A DNA stretch of 64,000 nucleotides from Natronocella acetinitrilica (GCF_024170285.1 NZ_JALJXV010000006.1:62001-126000); one strand, 5' to 3'; shown: positions 1 through 10,939, counted from the first letter of the stretch. The notes: generated by a model from the letters alone, not told the origin. Numbers and translations are program-made.

Positions 1-20
1 CTGATGAGCCGACCCAGGCT

Positions 21-1121
21 TCAGTCGCATCGGCGGCCCTGTTGCCACTCTGGTTGACCGACTGCTGGTGCGCGCGCGGCGATGGATAGCGTGGCGCTCT
101 GGGTTTCGTTTCTCTCTCTGAAAGAGATCAGGCGCCGTTGGCGTTCATCCCAGAGGGCAAGCGATACGGCCGCCAGACTCTGGCGGAGCGTGATGCGACC
201 GACACCCCGAAGTTCCGGATAGTCCCGCAGCACTTCGCCGAGCCGGTATGACGGGATCCGACTGCACAGGTGATGGACATGGTGCACGCCGATGTTGGCG
301 CTGAACCAGCGCAGCATGCCCGGCAATGCATAGTGCGAACTCCCGCGAAAGGCCGCCTCATGGAATTCCCACTGGTCCTCGTGTTCCCAGTAGGTTTCCT
401 CGAACTGGTGCTGGACATAGAACAGCCATACGCCCATCACCGAGGCGAGCAGCGTAATGGGTAGCTGCACGAGCAGGAAATCCCCAACACCCACGAGCCA
501 GATCACGCCAGCGGCCACAACAATGATGGCCATATTCGTGCTCATGGTGCTCACCCAGGGCATCCACCCCGACCGCATGAAACCCACCGGCAACCGATGA
601 TCCAGCAAGAAGATATACGCCGGGCCGATTCCGAACAAAACCAGAGGATGACGATACAAGCGATAACGCAGCCTGTGATGCCACGAGAGGCCCTGGTACT
701 CCCGAACGGTCAACGTATCGATACCACCGACACTGGGTCGGTCCAGGTGGCCGGAACTGGCATGATGGATTGCATGGCTGTGTCGCCACAGATCGTAAGG
801 CGTCAGGGTCAACACCCCGATGACCCGCCCAACCCAGTTGTTGGCAGGCCGAGAACGGAAAAACGACCCGTGGCTGCAATCATGCTGAATCATAAACAGG
901 CGCACGAGGAAACCGGCGGCGGGCAACGCAAGCACCAGCCCAACCCAGTAGCCTGCGCTTACGGCAATCCAGGTCAGCGTCCAAAGGAACGCGAATGGGA
1001 CGGCCGTAACAACGATCTCCGCAAGGCTTCGCATGATGCGGGGTTCACGGTAGCGAACCAGCAGGCGGCGCCACGCCTGCGGGTCGCCTGCCCTGTCGAC
1101 ACTCGACGTTTCTACACTCAT
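21..1121 (-). CDS. Membrane fatty acid desaturase
   Basis: Integral membrane di-iron desaturase that would introduce a double bond into acyl chains. The three histidine boxes are visible: HDCSHG, HSHAIHH and HHVHH, separated by hydrophobic segments as in the family. The reading frame stays open upstream to 1238, but I place the start at the ATG at 1121, because family members begin shortly before the conserved segment WRRLLVRYREP; the extra 39 residues are low-complexity. Substrate and regiospecificity cannot be read from the sequence. It is the last gene at the left edge and no operon partner is visible. Confidence 0.85.
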   Translation of the reverse strand: MSVETSSVDRAGDPQAWRRLLVRYREPRIMRSLAEIVVTAVPFAFLWTLTWIAVSAGYWVGLVLALPAAGFLVRLFMIQHDCSHGSFFRSRPANNWVGRVIGVLTLTPYDLWRHSHAIHHASSGHLDRPSVGGIDTLTVREYQGLSWHHRLRYRLYRHPLVLFGIGPAYIFLLDHRLPVGFMRSGWMPWVSTMSTNMAIIVVAAGVIWLVGVGDFLLVQLPITLLASVMGVWLFYVQHQFEETYWEHEDQWEFHEAAFRGSSHYALPGMLRWFSANIGVHHVHHLCSRIPSYRLGEVLRDYPELRGVGRITLRQSLAAVSLALWDERQRRLISFRERNETQSATLSIAARAPAVGQPEWQQGRRCD

Positions 1122-1317
1122 TCGGTGACTCTCTGACGACCAGTGCGCCTCCGGTTCTGGCCGATACAAACCGGCAGCCATCGGCGAAGCAGTCAGGTTG
1201 ACTTGAGAAACGGCTGTCGTCGGTGCGTCGGTGAACACACCCCGGTATGACCAACGGTCGATGAAGCAAAGGAAGCCCGTTGGTTGGGTGAGAGCGCAAA
1301 CCTCGTAACGCTGCGCG

Positions 1318-2322
1318 CTACGTCAGCTTATCCCCCAGGGTGTGTTCCACCCAGAGCTTCTGTACAGAGACCATTGCCACGATCGTGAGCGGTGCGGCGA
1401 GGATCAACCCAACCGCGCCAAAGACGAGCCCGAAGAGTACCTGAACGGAGATCAGCAGCGCTGGCGCGAGGTTGACGGCCTTGTGCTGGATCATGGGCAC
1501 GACGACGTTGCCCTCGATGTTCTGAATAACGAAGTAGCCGACCAGCACAATGAGCCCTGTCTGCATTCCCTCGGTAAATCCCACCGCGACGATTGGTACG
1601 GCCGCCATAATCGGGCCGATGAACGGGATGAAGGTGAGCAGCGCCGTCAACACCCCAAGCGCAAACCAGAGATCGATGCCGAGCGCGAAGAGCCCAAGCG
1701 CAACCGTTCCCCCAAGGAGAGCCATAGACACGAATTGTCCGAGAAACCACCAGCGCAGTGCGTGGGCAACCGCTGACAGAGTGTTATCCACCAGCTCGCG
1801 TTTGTCTGGTGGCACGAGGCGTATTGCCCCCTGTCGGTAGAGTCCCGGCTTCGCTGCAAGGAAAAGCGTAAGAACGACAAGGATGATAAGGCTTGCGACG
1901 GCACCGAACGCGGTCATTATATGCGCCGCCGTCTCGCCCGCGGCTCCGGACAGGACGCCATTCTCGACATTCATGTCCTCCATCATTGTCATCATGCCGA
2001 GTTCGGTGAGCCAGGCGTGCACCCGCTCGGCAAAATCGAGCACCGTCTCACTTACTTCCCGGAACTGCTGCACGAGGCCTGCAGCCGACATCCCCAACGA
2101 ACCGATAATGACCGCTGCGATGCCAATCGTGACACCCAGAAGCGCCCACCCGCGGGAGACAGGTAGCCACCCCGCGATCGACCGCGAAAGCCCGTCGAGC
2201 CCAACCGCAAGAAGCACGGCCGCGAACACAAGTAACAGTAAATCCCCAAGGAGGTAGCCGATCAGAAGAAGCCCTGCCGTCAGCAGGATCGTGTCGGTCC
2301 TGATCCAGCGCTTTGAGTCCAT
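1318..2322 (-). CDS. AI-2E/PerM family transporter
   Basis: A 334-residue polytopic membrane protein with the features of the AI-2E transporter (PerM/TqsA) family: an N-terminal hydrophobic pair, a soluble amphipathic insertion, then a C-terminal cluster of membrane helices containing FIPFIGPIMAAVP and the ending EGNVVVPMIQ. The frame is open back through the upstream tRNA, so the true start must be internal; the ATG at 2322 (MDSKRW) or the one at 2334 fits best. The transported substrate is unknown; family members have been linked to autoinducer-2 export or sodium/proton exchange. Confidence 0.85.
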   Translation of the reverse strand: MDSKRWIRTDTILLTAGLLLIGYLLGDLLLLVFAAVLLAVGLDGLSRSIAGWLPVSRGWALLGVTIGIAAVIIGSLGMSAAGLVQQFREVSETVLDFAERVHAWLTELGMMTMMEDMNVENGVLSGAAGETAAHIMTAFGAVASLIILVVLTLFLAAKPGLYRQGAIRLVPPDKRELVDNTLSAVAHALRWWFLGQFVSMALLGGTVALGLFALGIDLWFALGVLTALLTFIPFIGPIMAAVPIVAVGFTEGMQTGLIVLVGYFVIQNIEGNVVVPMIQHKAVNLAPALLISVQVLFGLVFGAVGLILAAPLTIVAMVSVQKLWVEHTLGDKLT

Positions 2323-2466
2323 GTTTGGGAGCATCCGGGATCCGACAGCTCGGCGAAGAATGCAGGTTGCCCCGCCAAACGGATGATGTCGGTGCGCCGG
2401 AGAACACGCACGTGGCGCGCCCAGAGACTTGATTGTTCCGAGAGTTCGAATCACCGCTGGTCGATA

Positions 2467-2501
2467 CAAACAAAAACGGCTCCCATTGGGAGCCGTTTTT
2501 G
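2467..2501 (-). terminator. Rho-independent terminator of tRNA-Ser
   Basis: A hairpin with arms ACGGCTCCC and GGGAGCCGT and a three-base loop, followed on the minus strand by TTTTTG. It begins a few bases beyond the tRNA CCA end, so it should terminate the tRNA transcript. The flanking A and T runs make it symmetrical, so it may work in both directions. Confidence 0.85.
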
Positions 2502-2507
2502 TTTGCA

Positions 2508-2598
2508 TGGCGGAGAGGGAGGGATTCGAACCCTCGATGGGCTTTTGACCCATACTCCCTTAGCAGGGGAGCGCCTTCAGCCGCTCGGCCACCTCTCC
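2508..2598 (-). tRNA. tRNA-Ser (anticodon GCT)
   Basis: A 91-base tRNA reading GGAGAGGTGGCCGAGC at the 5' end, with anticodon loop CTGCTAA (anticodon GCT, reads AGC/AGU), a long variable arm typical of serine tRNAs, T-loop GGTTCGAATCC, and an encoded CCA end. It lies downstream of csrA in the same direction, the usual gammaproteobacterial arrangement. A canonical phage integration target in many species, but no phage is inserted here. Confidence 0.97.
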
Positions 2599-2707
2599 TG
2601 AACATCAGAGCGCGCAAGGATACGGGAATTGCCCGAAAGCGTAAACCCCGGCGCCGGGCTGAACCGGCGCGTGGACTGGCTCTCCCGCGCAACGCTGCGG
2701 GTGACGA

Positions 2708-2911
2708 TTAACCTCGATTGCCGATGTCGGCCTCGTCTTCCCCCTCTTTCTCCTGCCGAATACGCTCGTAGATCTCTTCACGATGCACGGAAACATGCTT
2801 CGGCGCATTCACACCAATGCGAACCTGGTTGCCCTTGACGCCCAGGACGGTCACCGTTACCTCGTCGCCGATCATCAGCGTTTCACCAACGCGTCTGGTT
2901 AAAATCAGCAT
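2708..2911 (-). CDS. csrA: Carbon storage regulator CsrA
   Basis: A 67-residue RNA-binding translational regulator that binds GGA motifs in mRNA leaders. The sequence [18 protein letters not shown] and the conserved EEIYERI are diagnostic. The start at 2911 follows AGGAG and AAGGG, a strong ribosome-binding site; an upstream in-frame start is not needed. It lies between lysC and tRNA-Ser, the conserved alaS-lysC-csrA-serX arrangement. The C-terminal tail ([14 protein letters not shown]) is acidic and variable, as in relatives. Confidence 0.97.
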   Translation of the reverse strand: MLILTRRVGETLMIGDEVTVTVLGVKGNQVRIGVNAPKHVSVHREEIYERIRQEKEGEDEADIGNRG

Positions 2912-3133
2912 TTCCCTTCTCCTCAAGATCCTGGAAACGCGTCGCCGGGAGCGAGAGGGCTCCCATCCTGCCTACCCCACCCTGGTCGGCCGCAAGCGCA
3001 CCTGCCCTTCATGGCGTGGCAATCATCGACGCAGATTCATTACTGACGACTCATTGCCGTCAACCCTTCAGCTATGTGACTACGATACAGACCAGCATAG
3101 GCGTGGAATCCATTCCATGCCCGTGTGGCTTCC

Positions 3134-4387
3134 CTACCCTGCCTCCTTGCCTTCGACGCGAACCGTTGCGTCGTCATCATCCAGACCGAAGGCGCTATGC
3201 AGTGCGCGCACGCCCAGCTCCAGATACTTCTCCTCGACCACTACGGAAATCTTGATTTCGGACGTGGAGATCATCTGGATGTTGATGCCTTCCGACGCCA
3301 GGGCCTTGAACATGGTCGTGGCGACCCCGGCGTGAGAGCGCATGCCCACCCCTACGAGGGAGAGCTTCACGATCTTGGTATCACTATACACTTCGCCCTC
3401 GCCCATCTCCTCCACAGTTCTCTGCAGGATCTCCAGGGCGCGGTCATGATCATTGCGGTGGACGGTGAAGGTGAAGTCCGTTGCCCCGGACTTGCTCACG
3501 TTCTGCACGATCATGTCGATCTCGATATTCGCATCGGAAATCGGCCCCAGGATCATGCCGGCAATGCCGGGGCGGTCGGGGGTGTTCAGCACGGTCAGCT
3601 TGGCTTCGTCCCGATTGAAGGCGATGCCGGAAATCAGTGGTTCTTCCATCGTATCGTCCTCGAAACTGATCAGTGTGCCCGGGCCCTCATCAAAGGTAGA
3701 GAGGACACGCAGTGGCACATGGTATTTGCCGGCGAACTCCACGGCACGAATTTGCAGGATCTTCGAGCCCAGGCTCGCCATCTCGAGCATTTCCTCGAAG
3801 GTGATGCGATTCAGGCGCCGTGCCTTGCTGCAGACCCGCGGATCGGTGGTGTACACGCCATCGACGTCAGTGTAGATCTGGCATTCTTCGGCCTTCAGGG
3901 CAGCCGCGAGCGCCACCGCCGTGGTATCGGAGCCGCCCCGACCCAGCGTAGTAATCGCCCCGGTGGAATCGACGCCCTGGAAGCCCGCCACCACGACAAT
4001 GCGCCCCTGCTTGAGGTCTTCGGTGACGACCTTGGCATCAATTTCCTGAATGCGTGCCTTGCTGTGGGCGCTATCGGTGAGAATCTTCACCTGCGCACCG
4101 GTATAGCAACGGGCGGCATGGCCGCGCTTTTCCAGCGCCATGCCCAACAGGGCGATGGTGACCTGCTCGCCGGTGGAAACCAGCAAGTCGAGCTCCCGCG
4201 CCGGCGGACGGCTATGGATGGCCTTGGCAAGTTCGATCAACCGGTTGGTTTCGCCGCTCATGGCGGAGACCACCACGACGACGTCGTTGCCGGCTTCCCG
4301 GGTCTTGATGACTTTCTCGGCGACATGCTCGATACGTTCGGGCGTACCGACCGATGTCCCCCCGTATTTCTGCACTATCAGAGCCAT
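3134..4387 (-). CDS. lysC: Aspartate kinase
   Basis: A 417-residue aspartokinase, phosphorylating aspartate as the first step towards lysine, threonine, methionine and diaminopimelate. The N-terminal kinase motif KYGGTSV starts at residue 7, with GRGGSDTTAVALAAAL in the catalytic domain, and two ACT regulatory domains fill the last ~150 residues. This is the monofunctional, feedback-regulated type. It follows alaS in the same direction with a gap of about 100 bases holding a hairpin, and precedes csrA. Confidence 0.95.
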   Translation of the reverse strand: MALIVQKYGGTSVGTPERIEHVAEKVIKTREAGNDVVVVVSAMSGETNRLIELAKAIHSRPPARELDLLVSTGEQVTIALLGMALEKRGHAARCYTGAQVKILTDSAHSKARIQEIDAKVVTEDLKQGRIVVVAGFQGVDSTGAITTLGRGGSDTTAVALAAALKAEECQIYTDVDGVYTTDPRVCSKARRLNRITFEEMLEMASLGSKILQIRAVEFAGKYHVPLRVLSTFDEGPGTLISFEDDTMEEPLISGIAFNRDEAKLTVLNTPDRPGIAGMILGPISDANIEIDMIVQNVSKSGATDFTFTVHRNDHDRALEILQRTVEEMGEGEVYSDTKIVKLSLVGVGMRSHAGVATTMFKALASEGINIQMISTSEIKISVVVEEKYLELGVRALHSAFGLDDDDATVRVEGKEAG

Positions 4388-4464
4388 TGAATTGGTTACC
4401 GTCTGCTCAGGGGGCCGTTATTAAACACGAAACGCCAATGATTTTCATGCCTTTATCGCAAACA

Positions 4465-4483
4465 AGGCCGGACTGGCCGGCCT
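4465..4483 (-). terminator. Hairpin downstream of alaS
   Basis: Inverted repeat AGGCCGG / CCGGCCT just past the alaS stop, followed on the minus strand by TTGTTTG. The T tract is short, so termination may be partial and lysC may be partly co-transcribed with alaS. Confidence 0.5.
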
Positions 4484-4491
4484 CGTGCGAA

Positions 4492-7092
4492 CTATTGCAG
4501 GCTGTTGCGAACCCAATCGGAGACCCCGGCGATGGCCTGGGGAAGCGCGGACGGATCGGTACCACCAGCCTGGGCGAGATCCGGGCGGCCACCGCCCTTG
4601 CCACCGACCTGGCCAGCCACCGAGTTCACCAGGTCTCCCGCCTTGATGCGGCAGGTCAGGTCCTTGGTTACACCGGCAACCAGGCGAACCTTTCCATCCT
4701 CTACCGTTGCCAACAGAATGGCGGCGGACCCCAGCGTGTTCTTGAGCTGATCCACGGCATCCCGCAGGGTTTTTGCATCCGCGCCCTCCATCAGGGAGGC
4801 AACCACCTTGATGCCATTGACGTCGACAGCCTGGCTGGCGAGATCGCCACCGCTCTGGCTGGCCAGCTTCTGTTTCAGGCGCTCCAGATCACGTTCCGCT
4901 TGCCGGTTGCGCTCCAGCAGTTGCTCGACCTTGACGCGGATATTGTCGGGACTCGCCCGCAGCAAGCCGCCGATATCGGCGATGCGCGCAGCCTGTTCTT
5001 CGGCCCAGCTAACCGCCCGTTCACCGGTCACGGCCTCGATGCGGCGTATCCCCGAGGCCACGCTGGTCTCGACGATGATCTTGAAGAACCCGATATCCCC
5101 GGTGCGCTGCACATGGGTGCCGCCGCACAGTTCCGTGGAAAAATCGCCGAACCTGAGGACGCGCACCTCGTCGCCGTACTTCTCGCCAAACAGGGCCATG
5201 GCGCCGAAATCGATGGCCTCGTCATAGCCCATATGGCGAATATCAGCCGCCGCGTTGGCCCGAATCTGCGCGTTGACCATGCGCTCGATACGTTCCTGCT
5301 GTTCCGCAGTCACGGGCTCGGGGTGGGAAAAATCGAAACGCAGGCGATCCGGTGCCACCAGCGAGCCTTTCTGGGTGACATGCTTGCCCAGCACCTCGCG
5401 CAGCGCCGCATGCAGCAGATGTGTCGCCGAATGGTTCAGCACCACGGCCTGACGCCGCGCGGCGTCTACCAGCGCCTGCAGGCTGTCACCGACGCGGATC
5501 ACACCCTGCTCGACACGCCCCAGGTGGCCATGGGCCTGACCCTGCTTCTGGGTGTCCTCGACGATAAAGTGGGCGCCATCGGCGATCAGTTCGCCCGCAT
5601 CGCCGACCTGGCCGCCGGACTCCGCGTAGAACGGCGTGCGATCCATGACGACCATACCGGTCTGGCCGGCCTCAAGCTGCTGGACGCTACGACCTTCCGT
5701 GAACAAGCCAGTCACCACGCCCTGATCGCGCAGATGGTCATAGCCGGTGAAATCCGACGCGCCCTCTACCTGAACGCCGCCAGCATGGGCAGTCTTGAAC
5801 TGACTGGCGGCACGGGCACGCTCACGCTGCTTGTCCATTTCCCGGTCGAAGCCTACCATGTCGAGCCGGAGATTCCGCTCACGGGCGATATCGTTGGTCA
5901 GATCAACGGGGAAACCGAAGGTGTCATAGAGCTTGAAGATGGTCTCGCCGGGTATTTCATCCCCGGCGAGCTCGTCCAGCACGCCCTCCAACAGACCGAG
6001 CCCCAGATCCAGGGTTTCCCGGAACTGCTCTTCCTCACGGCGCAGGGTGCGTTCTACCTGGGCCTGGGCTTCCGCCAACTCCGGGTAGGCCTCGCCCATC
6101 TCCTGCACCAGCGGCGCCACCAGGCGATGGAAGAAGACTTCCGGCTGGCCCAACTTGTAGCCATGACGGACCGCGCGACGGATGATTCGGCGCAGTACGT
6201 AGCCCCGCCCCTCGTTGGACGGCATGACACCGTCGGTGATCAGGAAGGCGCAGGCACGAATATGGTCGGCAATGACCTTGAGGGAATCATGCTCGAGGTC
6301 ACGGGTAGCCGTCGCCTCCCCCGCAGCGGCAATGAGCTTGCGGAACAGGTCGATCTCGAAATTGCTGTGCACGCCCTGGAGGATGGCGGCGAGCCGCTCG
6401 AGCCCCATACCGGTATCAATGCTCGGCTTGGGCAGCGGGGTCAGGGTGCCGTCGGCGGAGCGGTCAAACTGCATGAACACGAGATTCCAGATCTCGATGT
6501 AGCGGTCACCGTCTTCCTCCGGCGTACCGGGCGGGCCGCCAGCCACCTCGGGCCCGTGGTCGTAGAACACTTCCGAGCAGGGGCCGCAGGGCCCGGTATC
6601 GCCCATGGCCCAGAAGTTGTCCTTGGCACCGATGCGGGAAAGACGATCGGCGGGCACACCGATCTCTTTCAGCCAGATTTCGGCAGCCTCGTCATCCTCT
6701 TCGAACACCGTGACCCAGAGACGCTCCGGCGGCAGTCCGATCACCTCGGTGAGGAACTCCCAGGCATACTGGATCGCCTCGCGCTTGAAGTAGTCGCCAA
6801 AGCTGAAATTACCGAGCATCTCGAAGAAGGTGTGGTGCCGCGCGGTGTAGCCGACGTTTTCCAGATCATTGTGCTTGCCACCGGCGCGAACACAGCGCTG
6901 GGAGCTGGTGGCGCGCACATAGTCGCGATGCTCCTGCCCGAGGAAGACATCCTTGAACGGCACCATGCCCGCATTGGTGAACAGCAATGTGGGATCGTTG
7001 CCGGGCACCAGCGGGGCACTGGGGACCACGGTATGGCCCTTGCTGCGGAAGTATTCCAGAAACTTGCTGCGAAGTTCGGCGCTGCTGGTCAT
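4492..7092 (-). CDS. alaS: Alanyl-tRNA synthetase
   Basis: An 866-residue class II synthetase charging tRNA-Ala, the usual length for bacteria. The start [15 protein letters not shown] matches the family N-terminus; the open frame extends upstream to 7314, but that part overlaps recX and is spurious. The catalytic core runs over the first ~460 residues, followed by the editing domain with its zinc-site motif ([11 protein letters not shown] and later [10 protein letters not shown]) and the C-terminal C-Ala domain. It lies downstream of recX after a 59-base gap, the standard recA-recX-alaS order. Confidence 0.97.
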   Translation of the reverse strand: MTSSAELRSKFLEYFRSKGHTVVPSAPLVPGNDPTLLFTNAGMVPFKDVFLGQEHRDYVRATSSQRCVRAGGKHNDLENVGYTARHHTFFEMLGNFSFGDYFKREAIQYAWEFLTEVIGLPPERLWVTVFEEDDEAAEIWLKEIGVPADRLSRIGAKDNFWAMGDTGPCGPCSEVFYDHGPEVAGGPPGTPEEDGDRYIEIWNLVFMQFDRSADGTLTPLPKPSIDTGMGLERLAAILQGVHSNFEIDLFRKLIAAAGEATATRDLEHDSLKVIADHIRACAFLITDGVMPSNEGRGYVLRRIIRRAVRHGYKLGQPEVFFHRLVAPLVQEMGEAYPELAEAQAQVERTLRREEEQFRETLDLGLGLLEGVLDELAGDEIPGETIFKLYDTFGFPVDLTNDIARERNLRLDMVGFDREMDKQRERARAASQFKTAHAGGVQVEGASDFTGYDHLRDQGVVTGLFTEGRSVQQLEAGQTGMVVMDRTPFYAESGGQVGDAGELIADGAHFIVEDTQKQGQAHGHLGRVEQGVIRVGDSLQALVDAARRQAVVLNHSATHLLHAALREVLGKHVTQKGSLVAPDRLRFDFSHPEPVTAEQQERIERMVNAQIRANAAADIRHMGYDEAIDFGAMALFGEKYGDEVRVLRFGDFSTELCGGTHVQRTGDIGFFKIIVETSVASGIRRIEAVTGERAVSWAEEQAARIADIGGLLRASPDNIRVKVEQLLERNRQAERDLERLKQKLASQSGGDLASQAVDVNGIKVVASLMEGADAKTLRDAVDQLKNTLGSAAILLATVEDGKVRLVAGVTKDLTCRIKAGDLVNSVAGQVGGKGGGRPDLAQAGGTDPSALPQAIAGVSDWVRNSLQ

Positions 7093-7151
7093 GGCAATCT
7101 GAATTCCGTTGGTCGCTTGCCGGCACTGTGCCACCGGCGTCAGGGTGTACA

Positions 7152-7622
7152 TCAGTCTGACAGATCGTCCTCTTCGCCGAGGACCGTGTATACCTGTTCG
7201 GCGGTAAAACCCCGCCCGGCCAGGAATCGGCCCTGCCGCGCCCACTCCTTGCGGTTGGGCGGTTTGCCGGGGCCGAATCGCCGCCGCTTCTGGTCGCGGG
7301 CCAGGGCGATCCAATCCACCTCCAGGGCGTCGAGAAACGGACGGTAGATGGCATCGTCCACACCCCGGGCCTGCATGTCCGCGACCAGTCTGATCGGGCC
7401 ATAGCCCTGCTCGCAGCGATGGCGAAGAAACACTTCCACGAAGCGCTGATCGCTGAGGTAGTCACGATCGATAAGCTGAGCCAGCGCCTGCCGGATCACA
7501 TCGTCGGCGTAACCTCGCTGCATGAGCTTGAGGCGCAACTCCGACGATGCATGCTCGCGCCGGGCCAACAGCCTGACGCCAGCCTCCACCGCCTGGTCGA
7601 CGGCTTCCGATTCGTCAGTCAC
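7152..7622 (-). CDS. recX: RecA regulator RecX
   Basis: A 156-residue RecX protein, which binds RecA filaments and limits recombinase and coprotease activity. The helical repeats contain the typical [19 protein letters not shown] and the YLSDQRF pattern. It starts five bases after recA ends, so the two are co-transcribed. Confidence 0.92.
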   Translation of the reverse strand: MTDESEAVDQAVEAGVRLLARREHASSELRLKLMQRGYADDVIRQALAQLIDRDYLSDQRFVEVFLRHRCEQGYGPIRLVADMQARGVDDAIYRPFLDALEVDWIALARDQKRRRFGPGKPPNRKEWARQGRFLAGRGFTAEQVYTVLGEEDDLSD

Positions 7623-7627
7623 CGCCC

Positions 7628-8659
<1,032 letters not shown>

Positions 8660-8703
8660 TCTTTCCCCTCTGCGATTGTCAGCGCTGGAAAATCAAGCGG
8701 CCA

Positions 8704-9258
8704 TTATTCCATATCGGCCATATCGCTCACACCCCCGGGCGCTCCTTTCAGCGACCAGGTGTCCAGTTCGATATAGCGCACGCCACCAAGCCCCGAGCGG
8801 CTCTCGAACAGACCGAACCGGGCAAAGCGGAAGCGTTGCGGGGCAACGTCAAACGGCTCCCGCTGCACCGCTTTTCTTGCAAGCGTCAGGTGCGGACGGT
8901 AGACCCGATCCTCCAACTCGAAATCCGCTGTGCGCAGGGCCAGCGCCAGTTCACGCTGCAAGCGCTCCAGCGCTGGGGGCACGACACGGGGCACCAGCGC
9001 CGCAATGCGCGGCCGGTGCCAGTATTCGACCCGGGAGAGCACCAGCGTCAGCGGACGAGCGTGCACTGCGCCGGCCGCCTTCTTCGCCCGCTCCATGGAC
9101 GGGGCGTCACAGCTGCCGAGAAAAACCAGCGTGATGTGGTAGTTGCCGGCGGCAACCGGCCTGCCGCCCAATTGCCAGTCATTCACGCTGTGCTCCAGCT
9201 CGCCGCGCCTGGTGGCGGAAGGCCGCAGCCCGAAGAACAATCGACGCTGATCACTCAT
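8704..9258 (-). CDS. thpR: RNA 2',3'-cyclic phosphodiesterase (2'-5' RNA ligase family)
   Basis: A 184-residue 2H phosphoesterase with the two catalytic HxTL motifs, HITLVFLG and HLTLARK, at the expected spacing. It opens 2',3'-cyclic phosphate RNA ends; the ligase activity in the family name is weak. I take the start MSDQRRLFFGL at 9258, which overlaps the cinA stop by eight bases, implying translational coupling; the further upstream frame is inside cinA. Confidence 0.9.
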   Translation of the reverse strand: MSDQRRLFFGLRPSATRRGELEHSVNDWQLGGRPVAAGNYHITLVFLGSCDAPSMERAKKAAGAVHARPLTLVLSRVEYWHRPRIAALVPRVVPPALERLQRELALALRTADFELEDRVYRPHLTLARKAVQREPFDVAPQRFRFARFGLFESRSGLGGVRYIELDTWSLKGAPGGVSDMADME

Positions 9259-9742
9259 CGACGAGCCGCGCCAGGACACCCTCGAGCGCATGCCAGGCCG
9301 CGTCCCGTCGCACAGCATCACGATCGCCAGGGAGTATCAGCGATTCGGACGACACATCGTCATCCACCCGCCAGGCGAACCAGACCAGCCCCACGGGCTT
9401 CCCGGCGCTGCCGCCACCGGGCCCGGCAACGCCGCTGACTGCCACCGAAACCGATGCCTGACTCCGCTCCAGGGCACCACTGGCCATGGCCTCCACCACT
9501 TCGCGGCTCACCGCACCATGGCGTTGGATCAACTCCGCCGGCACACCCAGCATCTCGACCTTGGCGGCATTGGAATAGGTCACGAAGCCCCGGTCGAACC
9601 AATCGGAACTGCCTGCCCTGTCCGTGACCAGCTTGCTGATCCAGCCACCGGTGCAGGATTCGGCGGTGGCAAGCGTTCGGCCTGTGGCCTTTAGACAATG
9701 GCCGACCCGGACGGCCAGCGCATACAACGGTGAATCGCTCAT
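9251..9742 (-). CDS. pncC: Nicotinamide-nucleotide amidohydrolase (CinA C-terminal type)
   Basis: A 163-residue stand-alone CinA C-terminal domain, which deamidates nicotinamide mononucleotide in NAD recycling. Typical motifs are TLATAESCTGGWISKLVTD and SVAVSGVAGPGGG. First gene of the likely unit cinA-thpR-recA-recX. It is divergent from the original mutS start at 9823, so the ~80 bases in between held both promoters before the prophage inserted. Confidence 0.93.
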   Translation of the reverse strand: MSDSPLYALAVRVGHCLKATGRTLATAESCTGGWISKLVTDRAGSSDWFDRGFVTYSNAAKVEMLGVPAELIQRHGAVSREVVEAMASGALERSQASVSVAVSGVAGPGGGSAGKPVGLVWFAWRVDDDVSSESLILPGDRDAVRRDAAWHALEGVLARLVDE

Positions 9743-9753
9743 TACTTGCTCGC

Positions 9754-9782
9754 TTGCAGGGGCTACAGGGTCAAACTAGCAT
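9754..9782 (+). promoter_or_regulatory. Candidate original mutS promoter
   Basis: TTGCAG and TAGCAT separated by 17 bases, in the gap between cinA and the stranded mutS start. This is an eye-read sigma-70 match, but the position is right for the pre-integration mutS promoter. In the lysogen it transcribes only the 18-codon mutS stub and the left phage end. Confidence 0.45.
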
Positions 9783-9822
9783 AGCGCCCCAACGCCCTCG
9801 CCTGCCCAGGAGTTCGATAGAC

Positions 9823-9879
9823 GTGGCTGCCTCCGGTCAGCAACACACGCCCATGATGCAGCATTATCGCCACAAATAA
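9823..9879 (+). pseudogene. mutS: Stranded 5' end of mutS
   Basis: GTG start with AGGAG ten bases upstream, encoding MAASGQQHTPMMQ, after which the frame leaves mutS and stops at codon 19 (TAA) inside phage DNA. The HTPMMQ block is the conserved start of MutS and recurs at residues 5-10 of the MutS at 52333. Codons 8-14 form the attachment core. This is direct evidence that mutS was once continuous from here to 52345. Confidence 0.9.
9844..9863 (+). other. attL: left attachment core inside mutS
   Basis: CACACGCCCATGATGCAGCA matches 52345-52364 at 19 of 20 positions; the single difference is C at 9852 versus G at 52353. Sequences diverge immediately outside on the phage side. It encodes the HTPMMQ part of MutS. 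The mismatch may mark the strand-exchange region or a phage-bacterium difference. Confidence 0.88.
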
Positions 9880-10939
9880 CAATAAACCACTGTTTTATAT
9901 GTTATTTTTTCGAGAGAAGTCTAATACATCATTCAGTTCAAGGCTTCTGCAACGCATTGTTTCCCTTGTTCGCTTCCCTTCCAATTAGACAGCGTTCGGG
10001 CCGCAAATCGGGCCCATGTTTGCGCCTTGAGAGATATCTGTGCCGCATGAAGGGTCGGTGCGCCCGACAGGACTCCCCTCCCCCGAGCACCTGGTTCGTA
10101 GCGGGGCACACTGCCTCTGAAAAGCCCCCAAAATATAAGCCTTTAAGTCGCTTCCGCTGTCCCAAACAGGCCAGCAGAGTAGCGCCGGAAAGCTTGCGCT
10201 GTCATAGACCACTCTGGTGCTTATGGGACAGTACAACAGTAGTAATCTCCACCACCATTGGGTTGCTTCCGTGGCCAATAAGTCATATCGTCACAGGCTC
10301 GAAGAGGCCTCATTCGAAAGGTCGAACGGTTATAAAAAGAGATACCCGCCGCAGTGACGGCTCTGCCTACGGAAGGAGGCCGGTGCTGGCGACCACTAAG
10401 ACGAATTTCGCGACTGCAATCGCAAATATTCGTCGGACGTCTGCGCCGGTCTCCACTTTCAACTTCCAGTGTATTTGGCCCTCTATTTTCATAGATAGCC
10501 CTCCTTAAAAGCGACACCGAAAGGGTGCCGACCCTTGCAGGCCCCTTGCCAGCAATCATCTCCTCGCTCAATTTTATGTAAGGCATGGGCATAAAGAGCC
10601 GTCTCCACGGCGGGTATCAGCTGCTCATATTAGAGCGGAAAGCATGCAAGTCAACACTCGACAGAGGGCTACAGCTTGATGTTTGCGCACTGCTTTACCA
10701 CTACATGTGGTATTGGAGCATCGTCGATTGCCCTGAAACCGAAGCCGAACAAAGCACCGCATTACCACCAATCCAGGTGAGCCTTTTTTCCGAAATTGAC
10801 CAAATATTCCACTCGCGATAGCGTAAATGGCGCCCGCCGTCGCCAGGAAGGCGATGCACCTGGAAGGCCAGGCACCGGCAGGGAAGTCAGCCGCATGCGG
10901 CGCGCGGGCACTCCATAAGAACAGACAGTGAGGTGGGCC
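9864..10939. other. Gene-poor left end of the prophage
   Basis: About 1.1 kb between attL and the first convincing gene at 10940. It is AT-richer than its surroundings, especially at 9865-9940 (runs such as TTTTATATGTTATTTTTT). The overlapping frames have no family resemblance and unnatural composition. The only candidate is a 41-codon frame at 10367-10492. The AT-rich first 100 bases are where integrase arm sites or host-factor sites of attP would be expected. Confidence 0.6.
10367..10492 (-). CDS. Possible 41-residue membrane peptide
   Basis: A short frame starting MKIEGQIHWKLKVETGADVR followed by a hydrophobic stretch (IFAIAVAKFVLVVASTGLL) long enough for one membrane helix. A strong AAGGAGG lies seven bases before the ATG, which is the main reason to list it. 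It follows the leftward late genes in the same direction, so a holin-like or other late role is imaginable, but no family is recognised. Confidence 0.4.
   Translation of the reverse strand: MKIEGQIHWKLKVETGADVRRIFAIAVAKFVLVVASTGLLP

Noticed and set aside
2425-2465. TTCGAATC-like T-arm near the tRNA-Ser, looking like a second tRNA or a tRNA-derived attachment remnant
   Set aside because: No acceptor, anticodon or D arm can be built around it, and no matching repeat is seen elsewhere in the window.
2508-2598. tRNA-Ser as the prophage integration site
   Set aside because: The integrase and core repeats lie at mutS, and no phage gene flanks the tRNA.
4354-7347. A 997-codon rightward open frame
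   Set aside because: Entirely antisense to alaS; long antisense frames are usual in high-GC genes, and the product resembles no protein.
9957-10508. A 183-codon rightward frame in the left phage end
   Set aside because: Unnatural composition, no ribosome-binding site and no motif; competing frames overlap it.
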